Source: Halomonas sp. M20
Lineage (GTDB): Bacteria; Pseudomonadota; Gammaproteobacteria; Pseudomonadales; Halomonadaceae
Direction of reading: 5' to 3'
NCBI RefSeq assembly: GCF_020622265.1
Contig: NZ_JACNMQ010000001.1
Location: forward strand, 682,001-746,000
DNA length: 64,000 nt
Both the position numbers and the translations under genes were made by a program. The notes beneath the pieces are model-generated. The model searched no databases and had not been told where the DNA came from. It was given only the letters and a program-made list of their open reading frames with translations. Positions 48,973 through 60,774 of the stretch are shown one piece after another (the stretch's first letter is position 1; each line of letters starts with the position of its first letter).

Positions 48973-49073
48973 TAGGTCTGTCATCGCCATCGGCGATACT
49001 TTTCATTAACATGGTATTTTCTGCTTAGTCATACCATCAAGAATCTATTTAGCCATAGGAGCCACTCCGAACC

Positions 49074-50605
<1,532 letters not shown>

Positions 50606-50625
50606 AAATGCCCAACCGGTGAGCT

Positions 50626-51270
50626 ATGAGCAAACAACTGATTCTGGCCCTCTCCAAGGGACGTATTCTGCAGGAAACGCTGCCGCTACTCGCGGACGCG
50701 GGCATCAAACCCATCGAGGACCTTGGGAGCAGTCGCAAGTTGATCTTCGATAGCAATCTGGAGCACGTCAAGCTGGTGGTCATCCGTGCGGTGGATGTGC
50801 CCACCTATGTACAGATGGGAGCTGCGGATCTTGGCATCGCCGGTAAGGACGTGCTGCTTGAGCATGGCGCCGAAGGTTTTTATGAGCCTCTCGATCTGGA
50901 GATCGCGCGTTGTCGTCTAATGACCGCCGGCCCGGTTGGAAGCCGCCCAACCCATGCTCGGCGCCGAGTCGCCACCAAGTTCGTCAATGTGGCACGCCGT
51001 TATTATGCCGAGCAGGGCATTCAGGCGGAGGTGGTCAAGTTGTATGGCGCCATGGAGCTTGCTCCACTCATGAATCTCGCCGATGAGATCGTCGATATCG
51101 TCGATACCGGTAATACCCTGCGGGCCAATGGCATGGAGCCGCGAGAGATGATCGACGAGATCAGTACGCGGCTGGTGGTTAACAAGGCGGCAATGACCAT
51201 GAAGCATCGTCAGTTGAAGCCGCTGATCGAACGCTTGCAGGAAGCGGTGGTTTCACGCCGTGCTGCCTGA
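50626..51270 (+). CDS. hisG: ATP phosphoribosyltransferase, short form
   Basis: A 214-residue HisG catalytic subunit starting histidine synthesis. It lacks the C-terminal regulatory domain of long HisG (about 300 residues), so it needs a HisZ partner, which is not in this window. Signatures are [15 protein letters not shown] and [14 protein letters not shown]. Confidence 0.94.
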   Translation: MSKQLILALSKGRILQETLPLLADAGIKPIEDLGSSRKLIFDSNLEHVKLVVIRAVDVPTYVQMGAADLGIAGKDVLLEHGAEGFYEPLDLEIARCRLMTAGPVGSRPTHARRRVATKFVNVARRYYAEQGIQAEVVKLYGAMELAPLMNLADEIVDIVDTGNTLRANGMEPREMIDEISTRLVVNKAAMTMKHRQLKPLIERLQEAVVSRRAA

Positions 51271-51344
51271 GAAGCAGATCTACACATACCTACGTACCGA
51301 ATAACTCATCAATCGGGCAATAGCGTCAAATTGCGAGGTAACCC

Positions 51345-52667
51345 ATGGCTATTCAGACAGATACCGGCGTTACGTTGGCCCGCTTGTCCACCGTCGATGC
51401 AAACTTCCGTGAGTCACTGGACGCTCTGCTGGCCTGGGAGGGTGTTTCGGGCGGCGAGGTTCAGCGCCGAGTGGACGACATCATTGCTGCGGTGCGTGCC
51501 CAAGGAGACGCCGCTCTCATCGAAACGTCGAATCGCTTCGATCGCCTCAGTGTCACGCACATGAATGAACTTACCCTGAGCAAGGTGCGCCTGCGTCAGG
51601 CCTTCGACGGCCTGCCCCAGGAGCAACGTGACGCTCTGGCTCATGCTGCAGAGCGTATTCGTGTCTATCATGAGCATCAAAAGCCCGAATCCTGGCACTA
51701 TACCGAGTCCGATGGCACGCTCCTGGGGCAGCAGGTCATGCCTCTGGACCGAGCGGGTATCTATGTACCCGGGGGCAAGGCTGCCTATCCGTCCTCCGTG
51801 TTGATGAATGCGATCCCGGCCCGTGTCGCCGGGGTTCGGGAAATCATCATGGTGGTGCCGACACCGGATGGTGTGCTCAATGATCTGGTGCTGGCCGCCG
51901 CCCATCTTGCCGGGGTCGATCAGGTGTTTACCATCGGTGGTGCCCAGGCCGTGGCAGCATTGGCCTACGGCACCGAGACGGTGCCCCGGGTCGACAAGAT
52001 CGTCGGTCCCGGCAATATCTACGTGGCCACCGCCAAGCGTGCAGTATTCGGCCAGGTGGGTATCGACATGATTGCCGGGCCCTCGGAAATTCTGGTGATT
52101 ACCGACGGCGGCACCGATCCCGACTGGTTGGCCATGGATCTGTTCTCTCAAGCGGAGCACGACGAGGATGCGCAAGCGATCCTCATTGGCTGGGAGCAGC
52201 CCCATATTGACGCCGTCGCGGAGGCCATCGAGCGCCTGTTGCCCGAGATGGAGCGCGAAGCCATCATCCGTCAGTCGCTTTCGTCACGGGGGGCCTTGAT
52301 CCTGTGTCAAGACCGGGAAGAGGCGATCGAGCTGATCAACCGTATTGCGCCTGAGCATCTGGAGCTCTCGGTTGACAAGCCCGAGGCCTGGCTTTCCGGG
52401 ATTCGTCATGCCGGGGCCATCTTCATGGGACGCCATACCGCCGAGGCCCTGGGCGATTATTGTGCAGGGCCCAATCACGTTCTTCCCACCTCGGGTACGG
52501 CACGTTTTTCGTCTCCGTTAGGCGTCTATGATTTCCAGAAACGTTCATCCCTGATTCAATGCTCTGCCCAGGGCGCCTCCAGGCTTGGGCGTACCGCCTC
52601 GATACTGGCCCGGGGCGAATCCCTGATGGCCCATGCACGCTCCGCCGAGAATCGCATCGACGAGTAG
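51345..52667 (+). CDS. hisD: Histidinol dehydrogenase
   Basis: A 440-residue zinc- and NAD-dependent enzyme catalysing the last two histidine steps. The [18 protein letters not shown] and [11 protein letters not shown] motifs are intact, with zinc-ligand histidines in [10 protein letters not shown] and ISPEHLE-like (APEHLEL) segments. It is convergent with the DegS-type protease. Confidence 0.95.
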   Translation: MAIQTDTGVTLARLSTVDANFRESLDALLAWEGVSGGEVQRRVDDIIAAVRAQGDAALIETSNRFDRLSVTHMNELTLSKVRLRQAFDGLPQEQRDALAHAAERIRVYHEHQKPESWHYTESDGTLLGQQVMPLDRAGIYVPGGKAAYPSSVLMNAIPARVAGVREIIMVVPTPDGVLNDLVLAAAHLAGVDQVFTIGGAQAVAALAYGTETVPRVDKIVGPGNIYVATAKRAVFGQVGIDMIAGPSEILVITDGGTDPDWLAMDLFSQAEHDEDAQAILIGWEQPHIDAVAEAIERLLPEMEREAIIRQSLSSRGALILCQDREEAIELINRIAPEHLELSVDKPEAWLSGIRHAGAIFMGRHTAEALGDYCAGPNHVLPTSGTARFSSPLGVYDFQKRSSLIQCSAQGASRLGRTASILARGESLMAHARSAENRIDE

Positions 52668-52711
52668 ACTGGACAGACAAGCGCCCGGGCAATCGAACCC
52701 GATATCGTGCT

Positions 52712-53962
52712 TCAGCGCTCGCTGGGTGCCGGGCGCTCGCCCACCTCAATCTTGACTTTTAGTGTTTCGCCACTCCGCATCAAGGTGATCGGAAGGGATG
52801 TGTTGGGCTCCACGTCGGCGATGTCGCTCATGGCGATACGGGGATCCATGATCGGCTTGCCGTTGATGGAAAGTAGCACGTCGCCTTGTTGGATGCCGGC
52901 CCGCTGAGCGGGGCTTTCGGGTACCACGCTGGCCACTACCACCCCCTGAACCGTATTCAAGCCGAACGAGGCGGCCAGACTCGAGCTGATTCCCTGTACC
53001 TCGAGGCCGAGCCAACCCCGAATGACGCGCCCCTTGCGCACCAGCTCGTCGAGAATTTCACGGGCGACGTTGGTCGGGATGGCGAAACCGATACCCTGGG
53101 ATCCTCCTGAGCGTGAGAAGATAGCCGTATTGATGCCGACCAGCGAGCCCTCGGCATTGATCAGGGCACCGCCGGAATTACCCGGGTTGATGGCTGCATC
53201 GGTTTGTATGAAGTCTTCATAGGCAGAGAGACCCAGCTGGTTGCGTCCGGTTGCACTGATGATTCCCATGGTCACGGTCTGACCGACGCCAAAAGGATTG
53301 CCGATGGCCAGGCTTACATCGCCCACTGCCGCACTTTCGGAATCCACCAGGCTAATGACGGGCAGATCGTCAAGATCGATCTTGAGCACGGCCAAGTCGC
53401 TTTCCGGGTCGGTACCGATGACCTTAGCCAGGGTCTCGCGGCCATCTTGCAGCGCCACCTGAATCTGATCGGCGCCTCGAATCACGTGATGGTTGGTCAG
53501 CACATAGCCTTCATCGCTGACGATCACGCCAGACCCAAGGCTTGATAGCATGCGCTGACGGCTAGGCATCTCATCGCCGAAGAATTGACGAAAAAAAGGG
53601 TCTGACATCAAAGGGTGCTGCTCCCGCTCGACGACTCGAGAGGAGTAGATATTGGTTACCGCCGGTGCCGCCTTGTCAACGGCGCTTGCATAACTGGCCG
53701 GGCCGGTGCGTCGCGCAAGTGGGGCCGCTTCAAGCAGTTCTGGCGCTGGGCGTGAAATGGGCGCGGTTTTCAATGTAGGGGCGATGGCATCGCCAATGCC
53801 TTTGGTTTCGGAGGGCGGTGAGGTCAGCGTCTCGGGCAGCTTTAGGGCGGGCTCCGGCGTTGCTGATTGATCGAGTAGATCTGGAAACTGATTGAGCAGG
53901 ATAACGGCCAGGAGTACACCGCTGATCACGGGCCAGATGAGTGGCTTGACAAGGCGACGCAT
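52712..53962 (-). CDS. degS: DegS/AlgW-type periplasmic serine protease
   Basis: A 416-residue membrane-anchored trypsin-like protease: N-terminal helix (about 8-25), a Pro/Glu-rich linker (about 35-90), protease domain with triad H159 (TNHHVI), D189 (ESDLAVL) and S263 (GNSGGAL), and one PDZ domain (about 305-405). It probably cleaves an anti-sigma factor such as RseA/MucA when PDZ senses misfolded porins. E. coli DegS has about 355 residues; the extra length is mostly the linker. Confidence 0.88.
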   Translation of the reverse strand: MRRLVKPLIWPVISGVLLAVILLNQFPDLLDQSATPEPALKLPETLTSPPSETKGIGDAIAPTLKTAPISRPAPELLEAAPLARRTGPASYASAVDKAAPAVTNIYSSRVVEREQHPLMSDPFFRQFFGDEMPSRQRMLSSLGSGVIVSDEGYVLTNHHVIRGADQIQVALQDGRETLAKVIGTDPESDLAVLKIDLDDLPVISLVDSESAAVGDVSLAIGNPFGVGQTVTMGIISATGRNQLGLSAYEDFIQTDAAINPGNSGGALINAEGSLVGINTAIFSRSGGSQGIGFAIPTNVAREILDELVRKGRVIRGWLGLEVQGISSSLAASFGLNTVQGVVVASVVPESPAQRAGIQQGDVLLSINGKPIMDPRIAMSDIADVEPNTSLPITLMRSGETLKVKIEVGERPAPSER

Positions 53963-54079
53963 GCAAGGTCCTTAGTTGAAAAGAGATTCGGCATCCTGTC
54001 GGCTCGAAGCGAAAGGGAGCGACCGCTACAATGAGCGAAAGTGTACCACTGCAGTACGTTGACTGCCTGAGGATGAGCG

Positions 54080-54838
54080 ATGATTGCGCGGGATAGATTG
54101 GTAAAAATATGCGACGAATTGTTGTGTCCCGAAAAATTCAAGGATTACACCGTCAATGGCTTGCAGGTGGCTGGGCGCGCTCAGGTGGGCAGGATCATGA
54201 CCGGTGTAACCGCCTGTCAGGCGTTGCTGGACGAAGCGGTATGCTGGGACGCAGATCTCGTGCTCGTTCATCATGGCTATTTCTGGAAGAACGAACCCGT
54301 CACGATTACCGGCATGAAGCGCCGGCGTTTGGCCACGCTACTTGGCAATGACATCAATCTGCTGGCGTATCATCTGCCTCTAGATGCTCATCAAACATTG
54401 GGCAACAACGCATGTCTGGCGTCAGAGCTGGATTTTCAAGTACAGGGATGTGCCGATGGAGAACCCGGGGCAGGGCTCCTATGGCTGGGGTCGCCGAGCA
54501 AGGCAATGGACAGCGTGGCATTGGGGGAGCATCTGACTCAGCGTCTCGCTCGCGAGCCCACGGTCGTGGTTGCCCATGAGCGGCGGATTGAACGCGTTGC
54601 CTGGTGCACTGGCGGCGCCCAAGACATGATCGAGTTGGCTTTCGAAGCCGGGGCCGATGCCTTCATCTCCGGAGAAATCTCCGAGCGTACTACGCATCTG
54701 GCGCGGGAAATGGGCATCAGCTATTTTGCAGCGGGTCATCACGCTACCGAGCGCTACGGTATTCAGGCACTCGGTGAGTGGTTGGCAGGCGAGCAGGACA
54801 TCGAGCATCGCTTCGTGGATATCGACAATCCTGCTTGA
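54080..54838 (+). CDS. Nif3-like dinuclear metal centre protein (YbgI type)
   Basis: A 252-residue NIF3/DUF34 protein. Metal ligands are in LVHHGYFW, LPLDAH and AGHHATERYG. In E. coli YbgI is a toroidal hexamer whose biochemical role is still uncertain (GTP cyclohydrolase 1 type 2 homologue by name only). It is divergent from degS and convergent with zapG. Confidence 0.88.
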   Translation: MIARDRLVKICDELLCPEKFKDYTVNGLQVAGRAQVGRIMTGVTACQALLDEAVCWDADLVLVHHGYFWKNEPVTITGMKRRRLATLLGNDINLLAYHLPLDAHQTLGNNACLASELDFQVQGCADGEPGAGLLWLGSPSKAMDSVALGEHLTQRLAREPTVVVAHERRIERVAWCTGGAQDMIELAFEAGADAFISGEISERTTHLAREMGISYFAAGHHATERYGIQALGEWLAGEQDIEHRFVDIDNPA

Positions 54839-54862
54839 GCTTCATGGCCGACAATGCCTATC

Positions 54863-55339
54863 TCAATAGCGAGCAGGCTGGGTTTGCTGGTCTTCTTCAT
54901 CAGCCTTCGGCTGCTGCAAGCCGAAGTCCTCGGAGAGCGTACCTCTACCCCCGTCAGCGTAGTCCCGTGGTGTTTCAAACGTTTCGGAGCCATCTTTCGG
55001 CGTGGTGTCGACAGAGTCGGTCTCGGGCTGACCAGCCAGTTGCTGCTTGAGTCGTGGATCATCGCTCAAACGCTCGGCTCCCAGGGTTACCTGCTGCTCC
55101 AGCTCCAGGCTCTGGCGCTGGATCCCTTTGACCAAGCTGAAGACATTGATGAAATGGTCGTTGAGATTATCTCTCACCTGACTGAGTTCAAGTTCGGTCT
55201 CGGCCAAACGCTGGCGCACCTTTTGATTACGGGCCACGTTGGCATTGAGCAAGTGATAGCCTAGCGCGCCAATTCCAATGCCTGCCAGGGCGCTGGCAAT
55301 CGCCAGAATCCAGTTGATATTGCCTTCGTACACATCCAT
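54863..55339 (-). CDS. zapG: ZapG/YhcB cell-division-associated protein
   Basis: A 158-residue DUF1043 protein: N-terminal transmembrane helix (about 9-29), then a coiled coil (about 35-85) and a polar, disordered-looking tail. It links envelope growth and division. Its neighbourhood with degS and zapE/rplM is conserved. Confidence 0.9.
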   Translation of the reverse strand: MDVYEGNINWILAIASALAGIGIGALGYHLLNANVARNQKVRQRLAETELELSQVRDNLNDHFINVFSLVKGIQRQSLELEQQVTLGAERLSDDPRLKQQLAGQPETDSVDTTPKDGSETFETPRDYADGGRGTLSEDFGLQQPKADEEDQQTQPARY

Positions 55340-55510
55340 CCCCTTTACTGTTGTTGTGCCGATTCAGCCGACCGTCGGCACGACGTATTATACGGTCCAA
55401 GACATGAGAAGGGTCAATGTGTTCGCGACAATGCTTTCCATGCTTATGCAGGGGCTTCCAGGCAGCGTATAATCCATGCCTCGTTCATCTCCGGGGTTAC
55501 ACTAGACTTC

Positions 55511-56704
55511 ATGCACGTGACAACGACCTCCTCCGAGGCGACAGCTCCTCGTTCTCCCATGGCACGCTATCGAGAGGACCTCAAACGGGAGGATTTCGAG
55601 TACGATCCTGCCCAGGAAGCGGCCGTGCAGCATCTGCAGCGCTTGTTCAACGAGCTGGCGGCAACACCGCGCAGATCATTGGCGCCAGGTGCGACTACCG
55701 ATAATAGTAGTCGTGAGAAGCTCGCCTCCAAGGTCAAGGGGTTTCTAGGTAAGCGTCCAGCCCCTCCTGCAGAGAAAGAGACACCCGAAGTGACAGGGCT
55801 GTATTTCTGGGGTGGCGTAGGACGAGGTAAAACCTATCTGGTGGATACCTTCTACGAAGCCTTGCCTTTTCCAGACAAGATGCGCACGCATTTTCACCGC
55901 TTCATGCAGCGGGTCCATAACGAGCTCGACCATTACAAAGGGCAGAAGAACCCGCTTGACTTGATTGCCGGCAAGTTCGCGAAAGAGGCTCGAGTGATCT
56001 GCTTCGACGAATTTTTCGTCAAGGACATTACCGATGCGATGATCCTGGCCAATCTGCTCAAGGCGCTGTTTGCCAATGGCGTGGTTCTGGTAGCCACCTC
56101 CAATATCGTACCCGACGATCTTTATCGGAATGGCTTGCAGCGCGCGCGCTTTTTGCCGGCAATCGACCTCCTCAAGCGCCATTGTGAAGTAGTCAATGTC
56201 GATTCCGGCGTCGACTATCGTCTGCGAACTCTCGAGCATGCTGAGCTGTTCCATGAGCCTCTGAGCGACGAGGCGACCCGTCGACTCGAGCAAAGCTTCC
56301 TCGCCATCGCCGGTGCTGAAGGCGAAGAGCAGACGAAGATCGAAATCAATCATCGTTTGTTGACTGCCCATCGCGAACACGAAGGCGTGGTCTGGTTCGA
56401 TTTCGATATGCTATGCGACGGCCCGCGCAGCCAGAACGACTACATTGAACTATCCCGGGAGTTTCATACCGTGCTGGTATCTGGTGTGCCGCGCATGGGC
56501 ACGTCACACGAGGATCAGGCCAGGCGTTTCATCAGCATGGTCGATGAATTCTACGACCGCGGCGTCAAGCTGCTGATGTCTGCCGCGGCGCCTATCGATC
56601 AACTATATCACGGCGATAAGCTGGCTTTTGAATTCGAGCGTACTCTCTCGAGGCTTCAGGAGATGCAGTCCCAGGAGTATCTGGCGCTTCCGCATCAGCC
56701 TTAG
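55511..56704 (+). CDS. zapE: Cell-division ATPase ZapE
   Basis: A 397-residue AFG1-like P-loop ATPase associated with the Z ring. Walker A GGVGRGKTYL at residues 101-110 and Walker B VICFDEFFV are present. It is slightly longer than E. coli ZapE (375), with a Ser/Ala-rich insert around residues 52-90. It lies upstream of rplM-rpsI, as in E. coli. Confidence 0.93.
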   Translation: MHVTTTSSEATAPRSPMARYREDLKREDFEYDPAQEAAVQHLQRLFNELAATPRRSLAPGATTDNSSREKLASKVKGFLGKRPAPPAEKETPEVTGLYFWGGVGRGKTYLVDTFYEALPFPDKMRTHFHRFMQRVHNELDHYKGQKNPLDLIAGKFAKEARVICFDEFFVKDITDAMILANLLKALFANGVVLVATSNIVPDDLYRNGLQRARFLPAIDLLKRHCEVVNVDSGVDYRLRTLEHAELFHEPLSDEATRRLEQSFLAIAGAEGEEQTKIEINHRLLTAHREHEGVVWFDFDMLCDGPRSQNDYIELSREFHTVLVSGVPRMGTSHEDQARRFISMVDEFYDRGVKLLMSAAAPIDQLYHGDKLAFEFERTLSRLQEMQSQEYLALPHQP

Positions 56705-56744
56705 ACTTAGCTCTAGCCTTGAATCGATAAGATATCGATACCTC

Positions 56745-56773
56745 TTAACCCGGGCGCAAGCCTCATGTATACT
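56745..56773 (+). promoter_or_regulatory. rplM-rpsI promoter
   Basis: TTAACC (56745-56750), a 17-bp spacer and TATACT (56768-56773) predict transcription starting near 56780. That leaves a leader of about 100 bases before rplM. The leader contains a GTTGCC/GGCAAC hairpin (56790-56815) that could be an L13 feedback site, inferred only from the autogenous control known for this operon in E. coli. Confidence 0.6.
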
Positions 56774-56883
56774 TCGCGCTCGCTCGACAGTTGCCTTTCT
56801 CACGGGAACGGCAACCAAGAAAAATAGGGATGGTCCGTCGTCGCAAGACACGAGACCCAATGTTTCAATTGGTGATTGAATCC

Positions 56884-57312
56884 ATGAAGACGTTCACTGC
56901 TAAGCCGCAGTCCGTCCAGCGCGACTGGTTCATTGTCGATGCTGCGGACAAGACGCTCGGTCGTCTGGCTACCGAAATTGCACGCCGCCTGCGCGGAAAG
57001 CACAAGCCGGAATACACCCCTCATGTCGACACAGGCGATTATATCGTCGTGATCAATGCAGAAAAGGTTCGTGTGACCGGCAACAAGGCCCAGGCCAAGA
57101 ACTATTATCGTCATACCGGCTACCCGGGTGGCCTGCGCTCGATGTCCTTCGAAAAGATGATCGATCATGCGCCGGAGCGTGTCATCGAGTTTGCCGTCAA
57201 GGGCATGCTGCCCAAGGGGCCGCTAGGCCGCGCCATGTACACCAAGCTCAAGGTCTACGCCGGTAATCAGCATCCTCATGCCGCGCAGCAGCCTCAAGAA
57301 CTGAACCTTTAA
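56884..57312 (+). CDS. rplM: 50S ribosomal protein L13
   Basis: A 142-residue L13, the same length as in E. coli ([30 protein letters not shown]). ATG 56884 is the family start; in-frame codons upstream lie in the leader. rpsI follows by 13 bp. Confidence 0.97.
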   Translation: MKTFTAKPQSVQRDWFIVDAADKTLGRLATEIARRLRGKHKPEYTPHVDTGDYIVVINAEKVRVTGNKAQAKNYYRHTGYPGGLRSMSFEKMIDHAPERVIEFAVKGMLPKGPLGRAMYTKLKVYAGNQHPHAAQQPQELNL

Positions 57313-57325
57313 GGGATATTTCGCC

Positions 57326-57715
57326 ATGTCACAGCAGTACTACGGTACCGGGCGCCGCAAGACTTCCACGGCCCGTGTATTCCTCAAGCCGGGCTCCGGC
57401 AAGATTACCGTCAACAACCGCGAAGTGGCTGATTATTTCGGACGCGTTACCGCCCAGATGGTGGTGCGCCAACCGATGGAGCTGACTCAGACCGGTGAGC
57501 AATTCGATGCTTACATCACCGTCAGCGGTGGCGGTGGTTCCGCTCAGGCCGGCGCTATTCGTCACGGCATCACTCGCGCACTGATCAATTATAATGAAGA
57601 ATTCCGTGGGCCGCTGCGGGAAGCCGGCTATGTGACGCGGGATGCGCGCGAGGTCGAGCGTAAGAAGGTGGGTCTGCGCAAGGCGCGTCGGCGTCCCCAG
57701 TTTTCCAAGCGCTAA
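57326..57715 (+). CDS. rpsI: 30S ribosomal protein S9
   Basis: A 129-residue S9 with the [14 protein letters not shown] start and the basic tail ending [11 protein letters not shown] that reaches the P-site tRNA. It is followed by a strong terminator. Confidence 0.97.
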   Translation: MSQQYYGTGRRKTSTARVFLKPGSGKITVNNREVADYFGRVTAQMVVRQPMELTQTGEQFDAYITVSGGGGSAQAGAIRHGITRALINYNEEFRGPLREAGYVTRDAREVERKKVGLRKARRRPQFSKR

Positions 57716-57740
57716 CGGCCTCAACGCCAGGTGCGACAAT

Positions 57741-57773
57741 AACGCTCAACCATTTTTGGTTGAGCGTTTTTTT
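57741..57773 (+). terminator. rplM-rpsI terminator
   Basis: AACGCTCAACCA (57741-57752) and TGGTTGAGCGTT (57757-57768) form a perfect 12-bp stem with a TTTT loop, followed by further T residues. Confidence 0.92.
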
Positions 57774-57947
57774 ATGTTCTTCATTGACTTAACTCAATAG
57801 AAAGCACTGGGTTGGCGAGTGTCAGCTTGTGTTGATGGAGGCCTTTTCTTAACATGTTGACACTTCATACCAGTAGGTCGCGAGTTTTTCTTTTCGCGGC
57901 ACGTGATAGTGACAGTGGGCAGCTGTATTGATGGGAGAAATCATAAG

Positions 57948-58544
57948 ATGGCAGAGAGCGGCGTAAACAAAGGGCGACGCCGTTTCCTCGTCGGCGCGAC
58001 TGCTGTAGTAGGCGCAGTCGGAGCAGTCGGGGTAGCGATTCCTTTTCTGGGATCTTGGCAACCTAGTGCCAAGGCAAGAGCGGCGGGGGCGCCAGTCGAG
58101 GTCGATGTGTCCAAGCTGGAACCCGGGCAGCAGATGACCGTCGAGTGGCGTGGTAAGCCAGTGTGGCTGGCGCGTCGCGACGAGGCCGCTATTGAACGCA
58201 TCAAGGAGCTCGATCCTTCTCGGCTTCGCGATCCTGATTCGGATGCGCCTCAGCAACCTGACTACGTGGATCCGGTGCTGCGCTCGATCAAGCCTGAATA
58301 CCTCGTGCTGATCGGCATCTGTACCCATCTTGGCTGTGTCCCGTCCTATCGTCCCGAGCCTGGTGCTGCGGATCTGGGAGGCGATTGGCCCGGGGGCTAT
58401 TTCTGCCCGTGCCACGGCTCGCGCTTCGATCTGGCCGGGCGCGTGTTTACCGGCGTACCGGCACCCTTGAATCTCCTGGTGCCACCCTATCGTTACGATA
58501 CCGATACGACCATCGTGATCGGTGAAGATCAGGAGGCGAGCTGA
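57948..58544 (+). CDS. petA: Ubiquinol-cytochrome c reductase Rieske subunit
   Basis: A 198-residue Rieske iron-sulphur protein of the bc1 complex. A twin-arginine-like segment (GRRRFLVGATAV) precedes the single membrane helix. The [2Fe-2S] ligands are in CTHLGC and CPCHGS. ATG 57948 is preceded by GGGAG. The stop shares a base with the petB ATG. Confidence 0.95.
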   Translation: MAESGVNKGRRRFLVGATAVVGAVGAVGVAIPFLGSWQPSAKARAAGAPVEVDVSKLEPGQQMTVEWRGKPVWLARRDEAAIERIKELDPSRLRDPDSDAPQQPDYVDPVLRSIKPEYLVLIGICTHLGCVPSYRPEPGAADLGGDWPGGYFCPCHGSRFDLAGRVFTGVPAPLNLLVPPYRYDTDTTIVIGEDQEAS

Positions 58545-59803
58545 TGGCTAATCCGAACAAGGCCAAGGCCGATAGCGGTATCATGCGATGGGTGGATGAC
58601 CGTTTCCCTGCCACGCAAATGTGGAAAGAGCATCTCTCCGAATACTACGCGCCCAAGAACTTCAACTTCTGGTATTTCTTTGGTTCTTTGGCGATGCTGG
58701 TGCTGGTCAACCAGCTCCTGACCGGGGTGTGGCTGACCATGAGCTACAACCCGACTGCCGAAGGCGCCTTTGCTTCCATCGAGTACATCATGCGGGATGT
58801 CGAGTATGGTTGGCTGATTCGCTACATGCACTCTACCGGCGCCACGGCCTTCTTCGTGGTGGTTTACCTGCATATGTTCCGTGGCTTGATGTACGGCTCC
58901 TACAAGGCGCCCCGGGAGCTTCTGTGGGTATTCGGCATGTGCATCTATCTGGCGCTGATGGCGGAAGCCTTCATGGGGTACTTGCTGCCTTGGGGGCAAA
59001 TGTCCTATTGGGGTGCTCAGGTCATCATTTCGCTGTTCTCGGCGATTCCCGTCATCGGAGACGATCTAACCCAGTGGATTCGCGGTGACTATCTGATTTC
59101 CGGCATCACCTTGAATCGCTTCTTCGCGCTGCATGTGGTGGCGTTGCCGATCGTCATCCTGGGCCTGGTGGTGCTGCATATCATTGCCTTGCATGAGGTC
59201 GGATCCAATAATCCCGATGGGATCGATATCAAGGCAAAGAAAGACGAAACCGGCAAGCCCCTCGATGGGATTCCATTCCATCCTTATTACACCGTGAAGG
59301 ATATCGTCGGTGTAGCGGTCTTTCTGTTCGTGTTCTGCGCGGTGATCTTCTACTTCCCGGAAGGGGGCGGGTATCTGCTCGAGAAGCCCAACTTCCAGCC
59401 CTCCAATTCCCTCGTGACCCCTGAGCACATCGCGCCGGTATGGTACTTCACACCGTTCTACGCGATCCTGCGCGCGATCACCTTCTCGCTGTTCGGCCTC
59501 GATTCCAAGTTCTGGGGCGTGATCATGATGGGTGCATCCATTGCCGTGCTGTTCGTATTGCCCTGGCTCGATCGCAGCCCCGTACGTTCGATGCGCTACA
59601 AGGGTTGGATATCACGCATTATGCTGGCGTTGTTCGCAATCAGCTTCGTTATCCTGGGATATTTGGGCGTGCAGCCGGTATCGCCGGGGCGTACTCTGCT
59701 CGCGCAGGTATGTACGGTCATTTATTTTGCCTACTTCCTGCTGATGCCGTTTTATACCCGGTTCGAGAAAACCAAACCGCTACCGGAAAGGGTGACTGGC
59801 TAA
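58544..59803 (+). CDS. petB: Cytochrome b of the bc1 complex
   Basis: A 419-residue polytopic cytochrome b. Haem-ligand histidines lie in helix B (MHSTGATAFFVVVYLHM) and helix D (FFALHVVALPIVILGLVVLHI). The Qo-site motif is PVWY, the form usual in gamma- and betaproteobacteria instead of PEWY. It overlaps petC by one base (TAATG). Confidence 0.96.
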   Translation: MANPNKAKADSGIMRWVDDRFPATQMWKEHLSEYYAPKNFNFWYFFGSLAMLVLVNQLLTGVWLTMSYNPTAEGAFASIEYIMRDVEYGWLIRYMHSTGATAFFVVVYLHMFRGLMYGSYKAPRELLWVFGMCIYLALMAEAFMGYLLPWGQMSYWGAQVIISLFSAIPVIGDDLTQWIRGDYLISGITLNRFFALHVVALPIVILGLVVLHIIALHEVGSNNPDGIDIKAKKDETGKPLDGIPFHPYYTVKDIVGVAVFLFVFCAVIFYFPEGGGYLLEKPNFQPSNSLVTPEHIAPVWYFTPFYAILRAITFSLFGLDSKFWGVIMMGASIAVLFVLPWLDRSPVRSMRYKGWISRIMLALFAISFVILGYLGVQPVSPGRTLLAQVCTVIYFAYFLLMPFYTRFEKTKPLPERVTG

Positions 59804-60591
59804 TGAAAAAGCAATTGTGTGCACTGCTCTTCGCATTGGTGCCCTTGGCCGCACTCCCTCTGACTGCATTGGGAGCCGGAGGTGGAGGTGTCCATCTCGA
59901 CGAGATGAATCCTGACATTCATGACAAGGCATCGCTGCAAAATGGCATGAAGCTTTTCACTAACTACTGCATGGGTTGCCACTCCCTTGACTATCAGCGC
60001 TATAGTCGGGCCGCGGAAGATCTGGACATCCCGCAGGAGCTGGTCGAAGAGAATCTCATCTTTGATGAAGACCTGTCCTACAATGACCAGATGCGTATCG
60101 CCATGGATGGAGACGATGCGGAAGGCTGGTTCGGCGCTGCACCGCCGGATTTGAGCCTGACTGCGCGTCTACGCGGGACGGACTGGATTTATACCTACCT
60201 GCGCAGTTTCTACAAGGATTCCGAGCGGCCCTGGGGTGTCAACAATACGGTGTTCCCGCTGGTGGGCATGCCCAATGTGCTGGAGCCACTGCAAGGGACC
60301 CAGGAAATGGTCTGTGCGCAGACCGAAAAGGCTACGGCACCGGATGCGGAGCTTGACCCGCTTTCTGGTCTGTACAAATCCTGTCATGTGCTCCAGGTAA
60401 CCGAGCCTGGAAGAATGGAACCCGAAGAGTTCGATCAGGCCATGTGGGATTTGACCAACTTCCTGGCGTACGTTGGCGAGCCTTCGAAGCTACAGGCTCA
60501 GTCCATGGCGCCCAAGGTGCTGATATTCATATTCATATTCGGTGTGATCGCATACCTGTTGAAGCGTGAATACTGGCGAGACGTTCACTAG
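59803..60591 (+). CDS. petC: Cytochrome c1
   Basis: A 262-residue c-type cytochrome: signal peptide to about residue 24, haem motif CMGCH near residue 57, the Met ligand probably in VGMPNVL, and a C-terminal membrane helix (about 238-253). It completes petABC. A terminator follows. Confidence 0.95.
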   Translation: MKKQLCALLFALVPLAALPLTALGAGGGGVHLDEMNPDIHDKASLQNGMKLFTNYCMGCHSLDYQRYSRAAEDLDIPQELVEENLIFDEDLSYNDQMRIAMDGDDAEGWFGAAPPDLSLTARLRGTDWIYTYLRSFYKDSERPWGVNNTVFPLVGMPNVLEPLQGTQEMVCAQTEKATAPDAELDPLSGLYKSCHVLQVTEPGRMEPEEFDQAMWDLTNFLAYVGEPSKLQAQSMAPKVLIFIFIFGVIAYLLKREYWRDVH

Positions 60592-60614
60592 ATAAGCGCA
60601 TCTAGTGTGAGATC

Positions 60615-60649
60615 AAGGCGTATGACGTGATTGTCATACGCCTTTTTTT
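60615..60649 (+). terminator. petABC terminator
   Basis: AAGGCGTATGAC (60615-60626) and GTCATACGCCTT (60633-60644) form a perfect 12-bp stem with a 6-base loop and a T-run. Confidence 0.92.
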
Positions 60650-60774
60650 GATGCCTGTTTTTGGCATAAGTTGACCGTGTCCATCTAAAGTCCGTCGATT
60701 TCGATGGTGCAAGACCCCGGCTATGGACTGGCGTGTTATCATTCTTGCTTTAAATCGAAACGAGGAAGTGTTTC

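Noticed and set aside
52680-52737. AGCGCCCGGGCA / TGCCGGGCGCT inverted repeat between hisD and degS as a terminator
   Set aside because: The loop is long, the arms need a bulge, one arm lies inside the degS coding region and there is no T-run.
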